Shown: positions 14,776 to 22,968 of the stretch, in pieces | How positions within the stretch are numbered: position 1 is the stretch's first letter | How the letters are laid out: every line of letters starts with the position of its first letter | Origin: a virus | DNA length: 64,000 nt | Direction: 5' to 3' (one strand) | Virus record (IMG/VR): IMGVR_UViG_3300009034_000020 | Span: 1 to 64,000 of that record | Made by a program: the position numbers and the translations under genes | Notes under the pieces: model-generated | Databases searched by the model: none | What the model saw: the letters and a program-made list of their open reading frames with translations, nothing else | Told to the model about the DNA's origin: nothing

Positions 14776-15805
14776 TCGATACAGCCTTCCGCAACCGCTT
14801 CATTGCGGCCCCGCCATCCGCCTCGGCATCCTTCTTCGGGCGGCCACCACGCTTCTTCTTCGGGGCCTCTTCAGGCTCGGCCTTCGGGGCCTTGGCCGTG
14901 GGGTCAGGTTCAGAAGGTGTACCAGCAGCCATGGCCTCCGGGAGTGCCGCGCCAATCTTGGCGAGCTCCTCCTGGATCTCTGGGCTGGGGTCCTCTTCCT
15001 CGTCCTCGCCCTCGGGTACCTCCCTGTACTCGCCCTCGATAGCCTCTGCCTCCTCCCCGTCTACCGGGATGGCCCCTCTCTTCAGGCGGGGCGTCTCTTC
15101 ATCTCCATCGACCTCCGTGAACGGGTCGCCGGTGCCCCGGCCCTCGATCAACGCTTCTACTTCACCCTCACTCATGAAGGTGACTAGCTCGGTCAAGTCG
15201 TACCGGGTCTCAAGGATCTCTTCCTTGCCGGGGAAGGGACAGGGGTCGGTCACGGTGATCTTGTACTCCGAGTGCAGGTCCTCTCGCAGGCGCCGGATGA
15301 GGACATTGCGCCCCGTCTCCATGTGAGTCAGGTCACCCGCATGCTCAAACTCGTCGTCGAGTGCACGCAAGACCTTGGGGCGGATGGCCATCACGTAGAC
15401 GAGCTCGTCCACCAGCTCGCCTTCGTCGTCCAGCTTCACCACGTTGGCGTAGCTGTTCCACGTGGGGCGGAGGCGGTCGGCCTCATCCTTATTGCCGGCA
15501 TTCCGCAGGCGGTAGGAGAGCTGACACACGGGGCAGTCGCCGATCTCCATCTTCTTCAGGCAGGCGATAGTGCGCTGCGCACCGGGGGGACCCACGTTGA
15601 AGTGGACCGCCACCGGCCAGTACCACGTGTGCTTACCCGTCTCCGGGTGGACCATGTTCTCATGCGGCGGCAGGATGCGAATGAAGTTTGGAAGGTACTT
15701 CGTCTCGCCACCTCGGAGCTTGAAGAACCGAGGCCCGGCCTGCATCTTGTCTCGGAACCTCTCCGAGCTCTCCTGGTCAGCGGTAGGGTAACTGTAGTCG
15801 CTCAC
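14765..15805 (-). CDS. gp32-like single-stranded DNA-binding protein (346 aa)
   Basis: The region FKLRGGETKYLPNFIRILPP followed by CPVCQLSYRLRNAGNKDEADR and SYANVV matches the zinc-containing OB-fold of T4 gp32-type SSBs in phages. An acidic stretch (about 225-285) resembles the gp32 acidic tail. Beyond it, however, comes a basic tail with an AT-hook-like KKRGGRPKK and ending KRLRKAVSNAE, which is unusual. It starts at GTG behind AGGAGGTGCATCA and is the first gene behind the promoter at 15841-15870. Confidence 0.85.
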   Translation of the reverse strand: MSDYSYPTADQESSERFRDKMQAGPRFFKLRGGETKYLPNFIRILPPHENMVHPETGKHTWYWPVAVHFNVGPPGAQRTIACLKKMEIGDCPVCQLSYRLRNAGNKDEADRLRPTWNSYANVVKLDDEGELVDELVYVMAIRPKVLRALDDEFEHAGDLTHMETGRNVLIRRLREDLHSEYKITVTDPCPFPGKEEILETRYDLTELVTFMSEGEVEALIEGRGTGDPFTEVDGDEETPRLKRGAIPVDGEEAEAIEGEYREVPEGEDEEEDPSPEIQEELAKIGAALPEAMAAGTPSEPDPTAKAPKAEPEEAPKKKRGGRPKKDAEADGGAAMKRLRKAVSNAE

Positions 15806-15823
15806 TGATGCACCTCCTAGTGA

Positions 15824-16744
15824 TCATTGGTTGCAACCTAACTGTACCATAGGCTGGCGTGCCTTGTCAAGAGCCTCCGCCACTTGCCGGTCTGTAGCGG
15901 AGCAGGGATCCTCCCCCTCTGGGAGTTGGGCCACGTAGACCTGGAACCCTGATGCCATCAGAGTATCGGCATCCCTACGAGCGGCGGCGCGGCCAGCCTC
16001 GTCGCCGTCTCTCATCAGGATGATACCACGGAAGCCATGTGTACGCAAGAGGTTGACCTGATGGTCGCTCAGCACCGTGCTCAGTGTCGCTACCGCATTC
16101 TCCCGGAGCCGGAGGGCATCGAGTACTCCCTCGACCACGATGCATAACGGTGGCGTCACGGTGGATAGGTTGAACAGGGCCTGACTAGCTTTGCTGTGCT
16201 CGGGCATCAGGACCTTCTTCTCCATGGTAGGGAACATGGCACGAGCGATGAATGTAATGAGCCGTCCATCTGTCCACACGGGTATGATAAGGCGGTAAGC
16301 ATACAGCCCATGCAGGCAGTACCCAATCCCATAATGGGGAGCCAGGGAGGGGCGGAGGCCCCTGCTCTGCAAGTAGCGAGCTGCCATGTCGTCCACCCCA
16401 CTCGATGGGATGAACTCTTTAGGCAGCTCCACCTCTACCTGTGTTATCTCCGCTGGCGGACGTACTACCTCGCCACCCTTCCGCCGCTCGCCAATGATAC
16501 GCCCAGCTAGCATGTAGGCATCGAACCTACCCATGTCCAATAGCTCCCTGAAGAGCTGGGACAAGCTACCCGACTCGTCGCAATGGAAGCAGATCCAAGC
16601 ACCATGTTCAGTACTGATGTATAGATGGCCGGTATCGTCGCCGCAGGTATCGTGCACCATGACAACCTCGGTCTCACCAGAGGCGAGGCGTGGCGCAAAC
16701 CCGGCACCCTCTAGCGTGTCAAGCAGTAGCTCAACATCAATCAT
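15824..16744 (-). CDS. DnaG-type DNA primase (306 aa)
   Basis: An N-terminal zinc site (VHDTCGDDTGHL ... WICFHCDESG, about residues 30-60) precedes the primase core and a TOPRIM domain with IVVEGVLDAL and LMRDGDEAGRAAA. It makes RNA primers on the lagging strand with the helicase encoded immediately upstream. The ATG at 16742-16744 overlaps the helicase stop by eight bases, behind AAGGAACACC. Near 306 aa it is about the size of T4 gp61. Confidence 0.9.
   Translation of the reverse strand: MIDVELLLDTLEGAGFAPRLASGETEVVMVHDTCGDDTGHLYISTEHGAWICFHCDESGSLSQLFRELLDMGRFDAYMLAGRIIGERRKGGEVVRPPAEITQVEVELPKEFIPSSGVDDMAARYLQSRGLRPSLAPHYGIGYCLHGLYAYRLIIPVWTDGRLITFIARAMFPTMEKKVLMPEHSKASQALFNLSTVTPPLCIVVEGVLDALRLRENAVATLSTVLSDHQVNLLRTHGFRGIILMRDGDEAGRAAARRDADTLMASGFQVYVAQLPEGEDPCSATDRQVAEALDKARQPMVQLGCNQ
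15841..15870 (-). promoter_or_regulatory. leftward promoter upstream of the SSB gene
   Basis: Minus strand TTGACA - 18 bases - TACAGT, inside the last codons of the primase gene, about 35 bases before the SSB start. Suits the high demand for SSB and RecA. Confidence 0.7.
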
Positions 16745-18080
16745 GGTGTTCCTTGAAGGGGTCGCTCTCTCTCTTCTTGAACCAGGGGTAGCCAGTGTCG
16801 GCATCACGCCCAAAACCGACTGTCATCTCGCAGCCCTTGCCTCTGGAGGCATGTAGGCTGTCCTTGAGGACGTAGAGCTTCATGACAGGGCCACGTGGAT
16901 CGTCTGTCTGCTCCTCCCTAGTCTGGGACAGGCCCAGGACAATGTGCGCCCGGCGTACCTTGTCGAAGCAGTCACCTACTTGGCGTAGGCTGACTACTCC
17001 CTTGTCCACCGCATCCTTCGTAGCCTGGGTGCTAGTCCAGATCGCCACCTCTAGCTTGCGCGCCACGTCATTTCGCAGCGCCGTGTAGATCTGCCCCTGC
17101 GCCTCGTACCGGTTCTTCGTCTGGCCCAGCGCACGTAGGTCATCGGCGCTGTCGAGGATGATAAGGTCAGGCTTGAGGCCCGCCCGGTCCAGGTCCTGGA
17201 CGGCAGCGATTAGCTCTGGTACGGTCTCCACGTCCTGACGCACGTCGAAGAACGCTTTGTCCAACCCCTTCCGTTCTCGCCACGCCTTCAGCACCTCCAT
17301 CAGCTCCTTGCCCTTGGGTAGCTTGGTGATGGGCTGCCTCAAGATGGCAGCGACGATGCGCCGGCTAGTCTGTGTTGGGGTGAGCTCAAAGGTGTATACG
17401 AGCACCCGCTTGTTGGCGAGCCATGCCTTCGCCGCCAGGTAAGCTAGCGTCATGGACTTCCCAACGCTGGTGGCGGCGAGGACTACTGCAAGGTCATTGG
17501 GGTGGAGACCCCCGTCTATGTGGTCGTCAAGGTCGCCGCTACCTAGGGGTAGGCCAGTAGGGATAGCGCTCGGCGCTCTACTCACCCACTCCATGCGCTC
17601 ACCCATCTCGGGCAAGAACCCTACCGTGGTGATGCGCGTGTCCTCTTCGTCCCGGAGCTGGCGTAGGGTAGCTAGCTTGTCCGCCGCCTCCTCAACATGA
17701 CCTCGCTCAAGCAGGGTCTGTGCCTCATCAGCGGCTCGGTACACCCACCTCCCACGCAGCCACTCGGCAGCCTGGTCACGGACAGCAGGTAAGGACCCAC
17801 CCTCGGCCAGGTTCTCATGCATGATCTGGAGGTAGAGGCTGAACAGTGCCTGACCCTGCTCCCGTGGGTACTCCTCCAACCGGGCCTTGACTGCCTGTGG
17901 GTAGAGGATACCATGCTGCCGCTTCCAATAGTCGAGCGCCAGCTTCGCCAGCTCCTTGAGCAGGCCCCGGTCACCAAAGTCTTTGGGCTCAATTTGCTTG
18001 GCATGTGCCTCCATGAACTCTACATCCGAGAAGAGGAGGGCGGCGCACCATAGGAAAGGTTGGCTCAGCTTGCTAGCCAT
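16737..18080 (-). CDS. DnaB-type replicative helicase (447 aa)
   Basis: An N-terminal helical domain (about 1-150) is followed by a RecA-like core with Walker A AATSVGKSM (202-210), Walker B DLIILDSADD and the late LKDSLHASRGKG segment typical of DnaB/gp41 helicases. It unwinds DNA at the fork and recruits the primase next door. The ATG follows GGAGTAGGCC. Confidence 0.93.
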   Translation of the reverse strand: MASKLSQPFLWCAALLFSDVEFMEAHAKQIEPKDFGDRGLLKELAKLALDYWKRQHGILYPQAVKARLEEYPREQGQALFSLYLQIMHENLAEGGSLPAVRDQAAEWLRGRWVYRAADEAQTLLERGHVEEAADKLATLRQLRDEEDTRITTVGFLPEMGERMEWVSRAPSAIPTGLPLGSGDLDDHIDGGLHPNDLAVVLAATSVGKSMTLAYLAAKAWLANKRVLVYTFELTPTQTSRRIVAAILRQPITKLPKGKELMEVLKAWRERKGLDKAFFDVRQDVETVPELIAAVQDLDRAGLKPDLIILDSADDLRALGQTKNRYEAQGQIYTALRNDVARKLEVAIWTSTQATKDAVDKGVVSLRQVGDCFDKVRRAHIVLGLSQTREEQTDDPRGPVMKLYVLKDSLHASRGKGCEMTVGFGRDADTGYPWFKKRESDPFKEHHD

Positions 18081-18083
18081 GGC

Positions 18084-18353
18084 CTACTCCTTCGGTTCGA
18101 ACATAGGACAGGCACCACAGCGGTTCACCTCCCGGCAGAAAGCGAAGGGCTGGTCGCCAACGTACTGACCACCGAGGTCATTCACCCCGCCAAACCCTTC
18201 CTTCCCCGTGACGAAATCAATGGCGGGTGGTCGGGGCGCAGCCGCGCACATCTGGTTCCACCATGTGTACCGATGGTAGTCCATGAACCATCGGCCAGTA
18301 TCAACGAAACGATGGTGGCGACAGTCGTGACAGATAGTTACTGCTGCGGCCAT
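18084..18353 (-). CDS. Cys-rich small protein (89 aa)
   Basis: The sequence starts with CHDC and has three further Cys near the end (FCREVNRCGACPMF), spaced like a metal-binding site of four or more ligands, plus several His. Unknown function. It lies between the helicase and an unknown gene, with GGAGCTAGGGTC before the ATG. Confidence 0.8.
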   Translation of the reverse strand: MAAAVTICHDCRHHRFVDTGRWFMDYHRYTWWNQMCAAAPRPPAIDFVTGKEGFGGVNDLGGQYVGDQPFAFCREVNRCGACPMFEPKE

Positions 18354-18703
18354 GACCCTAGCTCCTTCATCTGCTTCTCAATGCGAGTATGCAACACCCA
18401 GAACAACACGAACGGTTGTTCCTTGCCCTCCATCTCCTCGCGGAAATTTCTAAAGAAAAACAAACACATCTCCTGGAGAACATGTGTTCCGTACTTCTCC
18501 AGTGCCTTCTTCCCCAGCCGGTAAGCGACACCATGCGAGCCGCCGTAGATACCTCGGCTATTGCAGCGCTCGAACCACCAGCGTACGAATCTTTCCAGCG
18601 GCTTAGGCCCAGTCACTGCTGTGGTCCCCGCCGGCACCTCTACGTCCTCATGGAGATAAAGGGTGCCGCCACCATACTTGTCGAGGAGCCTAACGCTACG
18701 CAC
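18338..18703 (-). CDS. hypothetical protein (121 aa)
   Basis: Not recognised. The upstream part of the open frame overlaps the gene at 18696, so I place the start at the GTG 18701-18703, which has AGAGGG nine bases before it. The product is rich in Arg, Trp and Phe with a GIYGGSHGVAYRLGKKALEKYG block that could bind a nucleotide or nucleic acid. Confidence 0.7.
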   Translation of the reverse strand: MRSVRLLDKYGGGTLYLHEDVEVPAGTTAVTGPKPLERFVRWWFERCNSRGIYGGSHGVAYRLGKKALEKYGTHVLQEMCLFFFRNFREEMEGKEQPFVLFWVLHTRIEKQMKELGSWPQQ

Positions 18704-19697
18704 TAGACACAGCCCTCTTGTAGCTCCACTCGGTATTGCAATCCAGACAACGGAACTTCGGGGCAAACCCACCACAGGTAGTAGCAAACCCACCACAGGT
18801 AGGGCACCGCGTACCGCCCGCCCGCCAATGACACAGGCCCACGAACTCGTCCCGGAGTTGTTTTGCAGTCCTACCATCCGGTGTACCCAGTGTCACCGGT
18901 ACCTTGAACTTGCGGCGTAGCCAGTCGGCAGTCTTCTCCTGCTCCTCTAGTGTACTACGGACATGGCTGTAGTACAAGTGCTCCAGCTCCATGTGCTGGC
19001 AGCGGAAGCCATCTTCGTGAAGGCCAGTAGCACCCCAGCCTACCACCGCAGCAAGCACCTGCTTCGCCGCGCCGGTGTCTTCCCCGGTGAAGATGGTATT
19101 CTTCCAATCCCAGTGACCGTACAGCCCGCACATGCACTGGTTCTTCTTCAAGTGCAGCCGCGCAGCCGCCCTCCGCACCGCTTGGTGCTCCTTCTTGACG
19201 ATAGTAGAACCACCGTTCATACTCAAGCACATCGCTGTCTGATACCGGCCGTTCCAGATACGGCCGTACTGGCCACAGAGGTGTGGCAGTCTATGAACGG
19301 GCTTACCAGTCGCATTGTCGATGAATATCCGGTCCGTGACGTAATCGAAGGTACGCCACCCACGACATGGCTGCCCTTCTTCCCACACCCCCTCTGGGAG
19401 CACCGAGGGCAACTTCCGGAAGCGAATGACAATCGTCGCTTCTGGAACCAGCCTGAAGTACTCATTGCTGGGCCGCGCGAAGTCCAGGTCTACCGAGAGG
19501 ATCTCGTTCCGGTCCCCGATGATCTCCTGCGCCTCGGCTTTGAGGACATCGAGGTCGAGCCTACCTGCGCCTGGGTCTACCTTTATTAGCAGGTAGTTCT
19601 CCGTAATGCTGGCTCCGCCGGCCCTGTCTATCTTCGTATCGTGCGTTACCCAAGCCTTCTCGATGATGTGCAGCGCTTCCCCACCCTCGTCAACCAC
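18696..19697 (-). CDS. hypothetical protein with C-terminal zinc ribbon (333 aa)
   Basis: The first 250 residues match nothing I know and contain several scattered Cys/His. The last 45 residues form a zinc ribbon (CPTC ... CLDC). It is lengthened by an in-frame 21-base tandem duplication in the DNA at 18763-18802 that doubles TCGGFA. It starts at GTG behind GAGGTGCGCT. Confidence 0.8.
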   Translation of the reverse strand: MVDEGGEALHIIEKAWVTHDTKIDRAGGASITENYLLIKVDPGAGRLDLDVLKAEAQEIIGDRNEILSVDLDFARPSNEYFRLVPEATIVIRFRKLPSVLPEGVWEEGQPCRGWRTFDYVTDRIFIDNATGKPVHRLPHLCGQYGRIWNGRYQTAMCLSMNGGSTIVKKEHQAVRRAAARLHLKKNQCMCGLYGHWDWKNTIFTGEDTGAAKQVLAAVVGWGATGLHEDGFRCQHMELEHLYYSHVRSTLEEQEKTADWLRRKFKVPVTLGTPDGRTAKQLRDEFVGLCHWRAGGTRCPTCGGFATTCGGFAPKFRCLDCNTEWSYKRAVSSA

Positions 19698-19818
19698 AGC
19701 GCACCTCTACCTTCTCGCGCACGGGGGCAATGGGCACCGTGATGGGCGTAGCGATGAGCGGCGCCTTCAAGGGCTTGGGTACCTGCACTGTCCGCACGTG
19801 CTCTCCTATCTGAGTCAT
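19690..19818 (-). CDS. small proline/valine-rich peptide (42 aa)
   Basis: The ATG at 19816-19818 shares ATGA with the RNA ligase stop and follows GGAGATGGCCGA. The frame runs into the next gene by eight bases. The sequence is a chain of short Pro-Ile/Val segments (VPKPLKAPLIATPITVPIAPV), probably extended rather than globular. The junction signals support translation. Confidence 0.6.
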   Translation of the reverse strand: MTQIGEHVRTVQVPKPLKAPLIATPITVPIAPVREKVEVRCG

Positions 19819-20561
19819 TCGGCCATCTCCCATGCTGCTCTCTCGAAGTCCTTGGTCTTCAGCTTCCATACTACCCGCTTACCCTGGTTAGTGTACAGGT
19901 ACGGGTTGGTGCGGGCAACGATGCCCTCGGCCATGACGTTCTGGTGGTGCTCCTCACCGTGGTCCTGCCAGGCTACCGCGGAATACATGCACCCACCTTC
20001 TTGCACCACACCCACAGCGAAGTCCGTGTCGCAGTTGTCGTTGAGGACCGGCACGGTCTTGATGCCCAGCTTGTTGGCGATGTCCTCCACGTCGGCCCAC
20101 TTTAGCCACCACTGCTTGTTCTCGTCATCCTCGACCACCACGTCGAACAGGCGGAAGCTGACGCCTTGCCGGTAGTTGCCTCCACCCTTCTGGATGCGCT
20201 CCCCGTAGCCCTCGCCGAAGAGCCACAGCCTCTCGATGTCGGTGTGGTCCCCGAAGACAGGCCCGAATGCCTCTGGCGGGAACATGGCCTTGAGCTGGGC
20301 CAATAGGAACGGTGGTATCTCTGCCTTGTCGGTCTTGCCGAAGAACTCTACCTCCGTTGGCATGTAGCCTCCGGGTGCTATAGGGGGCAGCATCAGCGAC
20401 CTATTAGGCGTCACGCACACCCGGATGTTGGTGCCGTCTATCTTCTCGGTGATGAACCACCGGTCGATGAGGCCGAACTCAGGGCACCGCAGTTGGCCGG
20501 GGATGACCTTATGCGTGTCCTCGTTCCGGTCGAACAGGGTCTCTATCTTAGGGTATTGCAT
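19815..20561 (-). CDS. RNA ligase (T4 Rnl2-like nucleotidyltransferase, 248 aa)
   Basis: All nucleotidyltransferase motifs are present: motif I EKIDGTNIR with Lys40, motif III WLFGEGYG, motif IV AEGIVAR and motif V WKLKTKDF. The length and lack of OB-domain motifs favour an RNA-repair ligase over a DNA ligase. With the tRNA cluster of this genome it could mend tRNAs cut by host defence nucleases. I chose the ATG at 20559-20561, 14 bases inside the upstream gene; the earlier frame lacks a site. Confidence 0.88.
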   Translation of the reverse strand: MQYPKIETLFDRNEDTHKVIPGQLRCPEFGLIDRWFITEKIDGTNIRVCVTPNRSLMLPPIAPGGYMPTEVEFFGKTDKAEIPPFLLAQLKAMFPPEAFGPVFGDHTDIERLWLFGEGYGERIQKGGGNYRQGVSFRLFDVVVEDDENKQWWLKWADVEDIANKLGIKTVPVLNDNCDTDFAVGVVQEGGCMYSAVAWQDHGEEHHQNVMAEGIVARTNPYLYTNQGKRVVWKLKTKDFERAAWEMAE

Positions 20562-20877
20562 TAGGGTTGCACTCCTCCTCGGGTAGGTCCTCGATACCAG
20601 TTTCACAGATGCACTCGGTGTCAGCGATGACGTGCACCGGGTCTGTCACGTAGGTTACCCGCTCGCCTATGACCTTAGTCACCAGGCCAAACGGGCTAGT
20701 CTGGGGCGGCACATCGCTCTGGTGTACCTGGCCCCGGCTATCCATCACCCCGTAACAATGCCCGTCTAGGGGGGTGGAGTCACTGGCAGTAAAGACCAGA
20801 ACAACGGTGAACATGAGCAAGGCGAGGAGACCCACGCAGAAGCTGATGATGGCCGTTTCCATCCATGCATTTCTCAT
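20548..20877 (-). CDS. single-pass membrane protein with Cys-containing outer domain (109 aa)
   Basis: MRNAWMETAIISFCVGLLALLMFTVVLVF gives one strong membrane helix (about 8-30). The remaining 75 residues are polar with four Cys (HCYGVMDS, ECICETG, EECNP), suggesting an exported, disulfide-bonded domain. GGAGTAGCAGGATC precedes the ATG. Membrane proteins this early in a phage operon often act in superinfection exclusion; this one is unidentified. Confidence 0.8.
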   Translation of the reverse strand: MRNAWMETAIISFCVGLLALLMFTVVLVFTASDSTPLDGHCYGVMDSRGQVHQSDVPPQTSPFGLVTKVIGERVTYVTDPVHVIADTECICETGIEDLPEEECNPNAIP

Positions 20878-21116
20878 GATCCTGCTACTCCTTTCTTCTT
20901 GATATTGATGAATAAGGGGCACTCCCACACTGGTAGTACCAGGTTCTCCCGCATACAGACAGCGTACACCAGGTTCGCTATCGGGCAATTCAACTCCCTG
21001 TCCTCGGGGTGGAAGAACCCACATTGCCAGCACAGGCAGAACTCGCGGTGCTTGCCTCGTAGGTCGGAGCGGACAGCCACCTCTCTCCCGTAGTGCTCGT
21101 AGTGCTCAATACACAT
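20874..21116 (-). CDS. Cys-rich protein (80 aa)
   Basis: CLCWQCGFFH, NCPIAN, VCMREN and ECPLF give a regular series of Cys that resembles a small phage family often seen next to metabolic genes; metal or iron-sulfur binding is likely. The ATG at 21114-21116 follows AGGATAGGTAGGGTC. The stop overlaps the next start at ATGA. Confidence 0.75.
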   Translation of the reverse strand: MCIEHYEHYGREVAVRSDLRGKHREFCLCWQCGFFHPEDRELNCPIANLVYAVCMRENLVLPVWECPLFINIKKKGVAGS

Positions 21117-21124
21117 GACCCTAC

Positions 21125-21364
21125 CTATCCTCCTAGGCCGAGGCAGTCCTCTATCCAACGCACTGCCTCTTGCCAACTAAGGCCCAGCACAGGGCCGATG
21201 AACTCACAGGTCTCGTCGTTGTAGACATCTCCATGCCAGCCGCCAAAGGGACCACACTTCTCGCTGCCCCTTGTGACTGGCTCCCACATGAGGCCAGCTA
21301 GACTCCAACCCTTGGCCTCGACTGCCTCCCGTATCTTACGCCTCGCCAGCGTCTCCCTCACCAT
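21125..21364 (-). CDS. hypothetical protein (79 aa)
   Basis: Not recognised. GGAGGATAAGGTC precedes the ATG. The N-terminus is basic and helical, and the C-terminal half is Trp- and Gly-rich with a closing amphipathic helix (SWQEAVRWIEDCLGL). Confidence 0.8.
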   Translation of the reverse strand: MVRETLARRKIREAVEAKGWSLAGLMWEPVTRGSEKCGPFGGWHGDVYNDETCEFIGPVLGLSWQEAVRWIEDCLGLGG

Positions 21365-21376
21365 GACCTTATCCTC

Positions 21377-21694
21377 CTAATCTGCGCCGGCTACGTCACC
21401 GAACACGTCCGTCAGGGCGATGATTTCGACGGCCTCGTTCTGGTCTACGTCCCGGTACTCATGGCCTGTCCACATAGTGAGGTGGACGTGGCCTTCTGGC
21501 TCATCCCCCCTGTTGCCGGTGCAGAAGAAGATATGCAGGGTACCATACTCCTGGTCCCGACGTGAAGCAACTGCCTTGAGCATCAGGTCCATGAGCTTGT
21601 CGCTCGGCATCTGAGGCGGCACGTCCAGCTCGTACTTGCCCGTGTAGGGGATGTTCTGGAGCTGTATTGGGGTCTCTTCTCTTCTTGTCACCAT
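21377..21694 (-). CDS. hypothetical protein (105 aa)
   Basis: Not recognised. AGGAGAAGGTC precedes the ATG. It is a mixed alpha/beta composition with a YGTLHIFFCTGN strand and HVHLTMW, and no complete metal motif. Confidence 0.8.
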   Translation of the reverse strand: MVTRREETPIQLQNIPYTGKYELDVPPQMPSDKLMDLMLKAVASRRDQEYGTLHIFFCTGNRGDEPEGHVHLTMWTGHEYRDVDQNEAVEIIALTDVFGDVAGAD

Positions 21695-21703
21695 GACCTT
21701 CTC

Positions 21704-21793
21704 CTATCTATCCGCAATGCGGATGAGTGCTACGAGCACAGTGAACCACACCAGAGCAATACCGGCCGACAGTACGCCGGGACAACCAGCCAT
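21704..21793 (-). CDS. possible 29-aa membrane peptide
   Basis: The ATG at 21791-21793 lies behind GGGTGGGGGCTGTGG. The product is one hydrophobic helix (GVLSAGIALVWFTVLVALI) with an Arg-containing end, and its stop sits just before the next ribosome site. It competes with the overlapping frame 21730-21873; at most one need be real. Confidence 0.35.
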   Translation of the reverse strand: MAGCPGVLSAGIALVWFTVLVALIRIADR

Positions 21794-21873
21794 CCACAGC
21801 CCCCACCCAGCAGCGTAGAGCCCATGGCCGGCAAGCTGATGACTCTGTATAGTTCCTGTAAGTCCTCCAGCAT
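21730..21873 (-). CDS. possible small protein (47 aa)
   Basis: The ATG at 21871-21873 comes three bases after the upstream stop with AGAGGTAGGTC in front. The product begins MLEDLQELYRVI and turns hydrophobic with several Cys. It overlaps the 29-aa membrane peptide frame. Start signals favour this frame; composition favours the other. Confidence 0.4.
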   Translation of the reverse strand: MLEDLQELYRVISLPAMGSTLLGGGCGWLVVPAYCRPVLLWCGSLCS

Positions 21874-21876
21874 GAC

Positions 21877-22257
21877 CTACCTCTTCTTCCTCGTCTCGAT
21901 AGTGTGCGCGTGGCCCACTTCATTCGGGGCCTCACTGAACCAGCGTTTCCCTACCAACCCTATCCGGTGCATGTGTACACCCGGCTTCGTTGAGGTGTAC
22001 TCCGGGCCGGACGAGACGGTCCCATCCTCGGTGATGTGGTTGTGGAAGAAGCCACCAGCTACTGGTTCATACAGCTTCACCGCCTGCTCCTTCCCTATGG
22101 CAGCAGAGAGCGTGTCAATCACCAGTCTAAGCTCCTCGGTAGTGCAGGTGATACTGTTAGCTACGTCCTCTCCTCCGTAGGCGGCGCCGGCGAGGTCCCG
22201 GCACGTCCGCCGCACCTTCGGCGGTACCTCGACTCGTACTAGATCCTCCTTATTCAT
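21877..22257 (-). CDS. hypothetical protein (126 aa)
   Basis: Not recognised. The ATG at 22255-22257 shares ATGA with the 34-aa membrane peptide and follows AGGAGGACAAGAGAG. Residues 70-110 contain several His (FHNHITEDG, GVHMHRIG, VGHAHT), a possible metal site. Confidence 0.8.
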   Translation of the reverse strand: MNKEDLVRVEVPPKVRRTCRDLAGAAYGGEDVANSITCTTEELRLVIDTLSAAIGKEQAVKLYEPVAGGFFHNHITEDGTVSSGPEYTSTKPGVHMHRIGLVGKRWFSEAPNEVGHAHTIETRKKR

Positions 22258-22358
22258 CTCTCTTGTCCTCCTGCCCAGCTCACGGCTAGTACCCCAGCCA
22301 ATGCGCCGGCAATGATGGCTACCGCCATCACGAATGCCCAACCGATACCCACACCCAT
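22254..22358 (-). CDS. 34-aa single-helix membrane peptide
   Basis: MGVGIGWAFVMAVAIIAGAL leads a single Ala/Gly/Val-rich helix with a short polar tail. AGGAGG lies upstream of the ATG, and the stop overlaps the next start at ATGA. It is typical of the tiny membrane peptides scattered in this operon. Confidence 0.6.
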   Translation of the reverse strand: MGVGIGWAFVMAVAIIAGALAGVLAVSWAGGQER

Positions 22359-22374
22359 GACCCTATCTATCCTC

Positions 22375-22752
22375 CTACTTCCCCCCATGTGCCTTCTTCC
22401 TCATGTCCCTGATGATGTCCATCAACGTAGCCCACGTCTCCCCGAAGAAGAAGCGCTTCGATATGGGGAGCGGGATGAAGAAGAGAGCACCGGGGTCCAA
22501 GGTGTCAGCATACTCTCGGAGCTGTGCCCCAGTCAGTATGATGCGAGCACGGCCCTTCATCTTGTTGCAGGCAGAGCACGCCAGTACTAGATTCGCTGGG
22601 CTGTTCGCGTAGTCAGCCTCCTCATCAGAGATGGAGGGGTCTACGTGGTCCAGCTCCGTGGCGACGGCGCCACAGTAACGGCAACGTCCGTGGTCTCGAC
22701 GGTACACACTGTCTCTAGATTCACGACGGACGTACCTGTACTTGTCTGGCAA
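22375..22752 (-). CDS. HNH endonuclease (125 aa)
   Basis: CRYCGAVATELDHVDP, then NLVLACSACNKMKG, is the ββα-metal HNH signature with two structural Cys pairs. Free-standing HNH proteins of this size are homing or packaging-linked nucleases; being far from the terminase argues for the former or a recombination role. The start is probably TTG at 22750-22752 with TAAGGAAA close before it, a weak site, so the N-terminus is uncertain. Confidence 0.85.
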   Translation of the reverse strand: MPDKYRYVRRESRDSVYRRDHGRCRYCGAVATELDHVDPSISDEEADYANSPANLVLACSACNKMKGRARIILTGAQLREYADTLDPGALFFIPLPISKRFFFGETWATLMDIIRDMRKKAHGGK

Positions 22753-22968
22753 TTTCCTTACCCCTTTACCCTTACCCCGGAAAAAAGAGAGAAGAGCAAC
22801 ATTTCCGGCGGGCGGGCATCTTTCCTGGTATGTCTTCCTATATCTATACTACCTTCAGCTTCGGGACCCCAGATTCGGCTATTCGGATTTTCCCCTTACC
22901 GGGCACCCGTTATCGGGTCCCCGCTAAGGGTAATTGGCGAACGGGTCCCCGCTAAGGGTAATCTGGGA
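22753..22968. repeat. intergenic region with AAGGGTAA iteron-like repeats
   Basis: This is the largest gap inside the leftward arm (216 bp). A 21-base unit, CGGGTCCCCGCTAAGGGTAAT, occurs twice, at 22914-22934 and 22942-22962. GCTAAGGGTAAT of the second copy (22951-22962) is a perfect inverted match to ATTACCCTTAGC at 22978-22989. Further TTACCC units lie at 22758-22778 and TTACCGGG near 22896. The middle (22830-22860) is AT-rich. The layout suits an origin, an operator array or a transcript-end hairpin; no consensus promoter was found. Confidence 0.6.
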
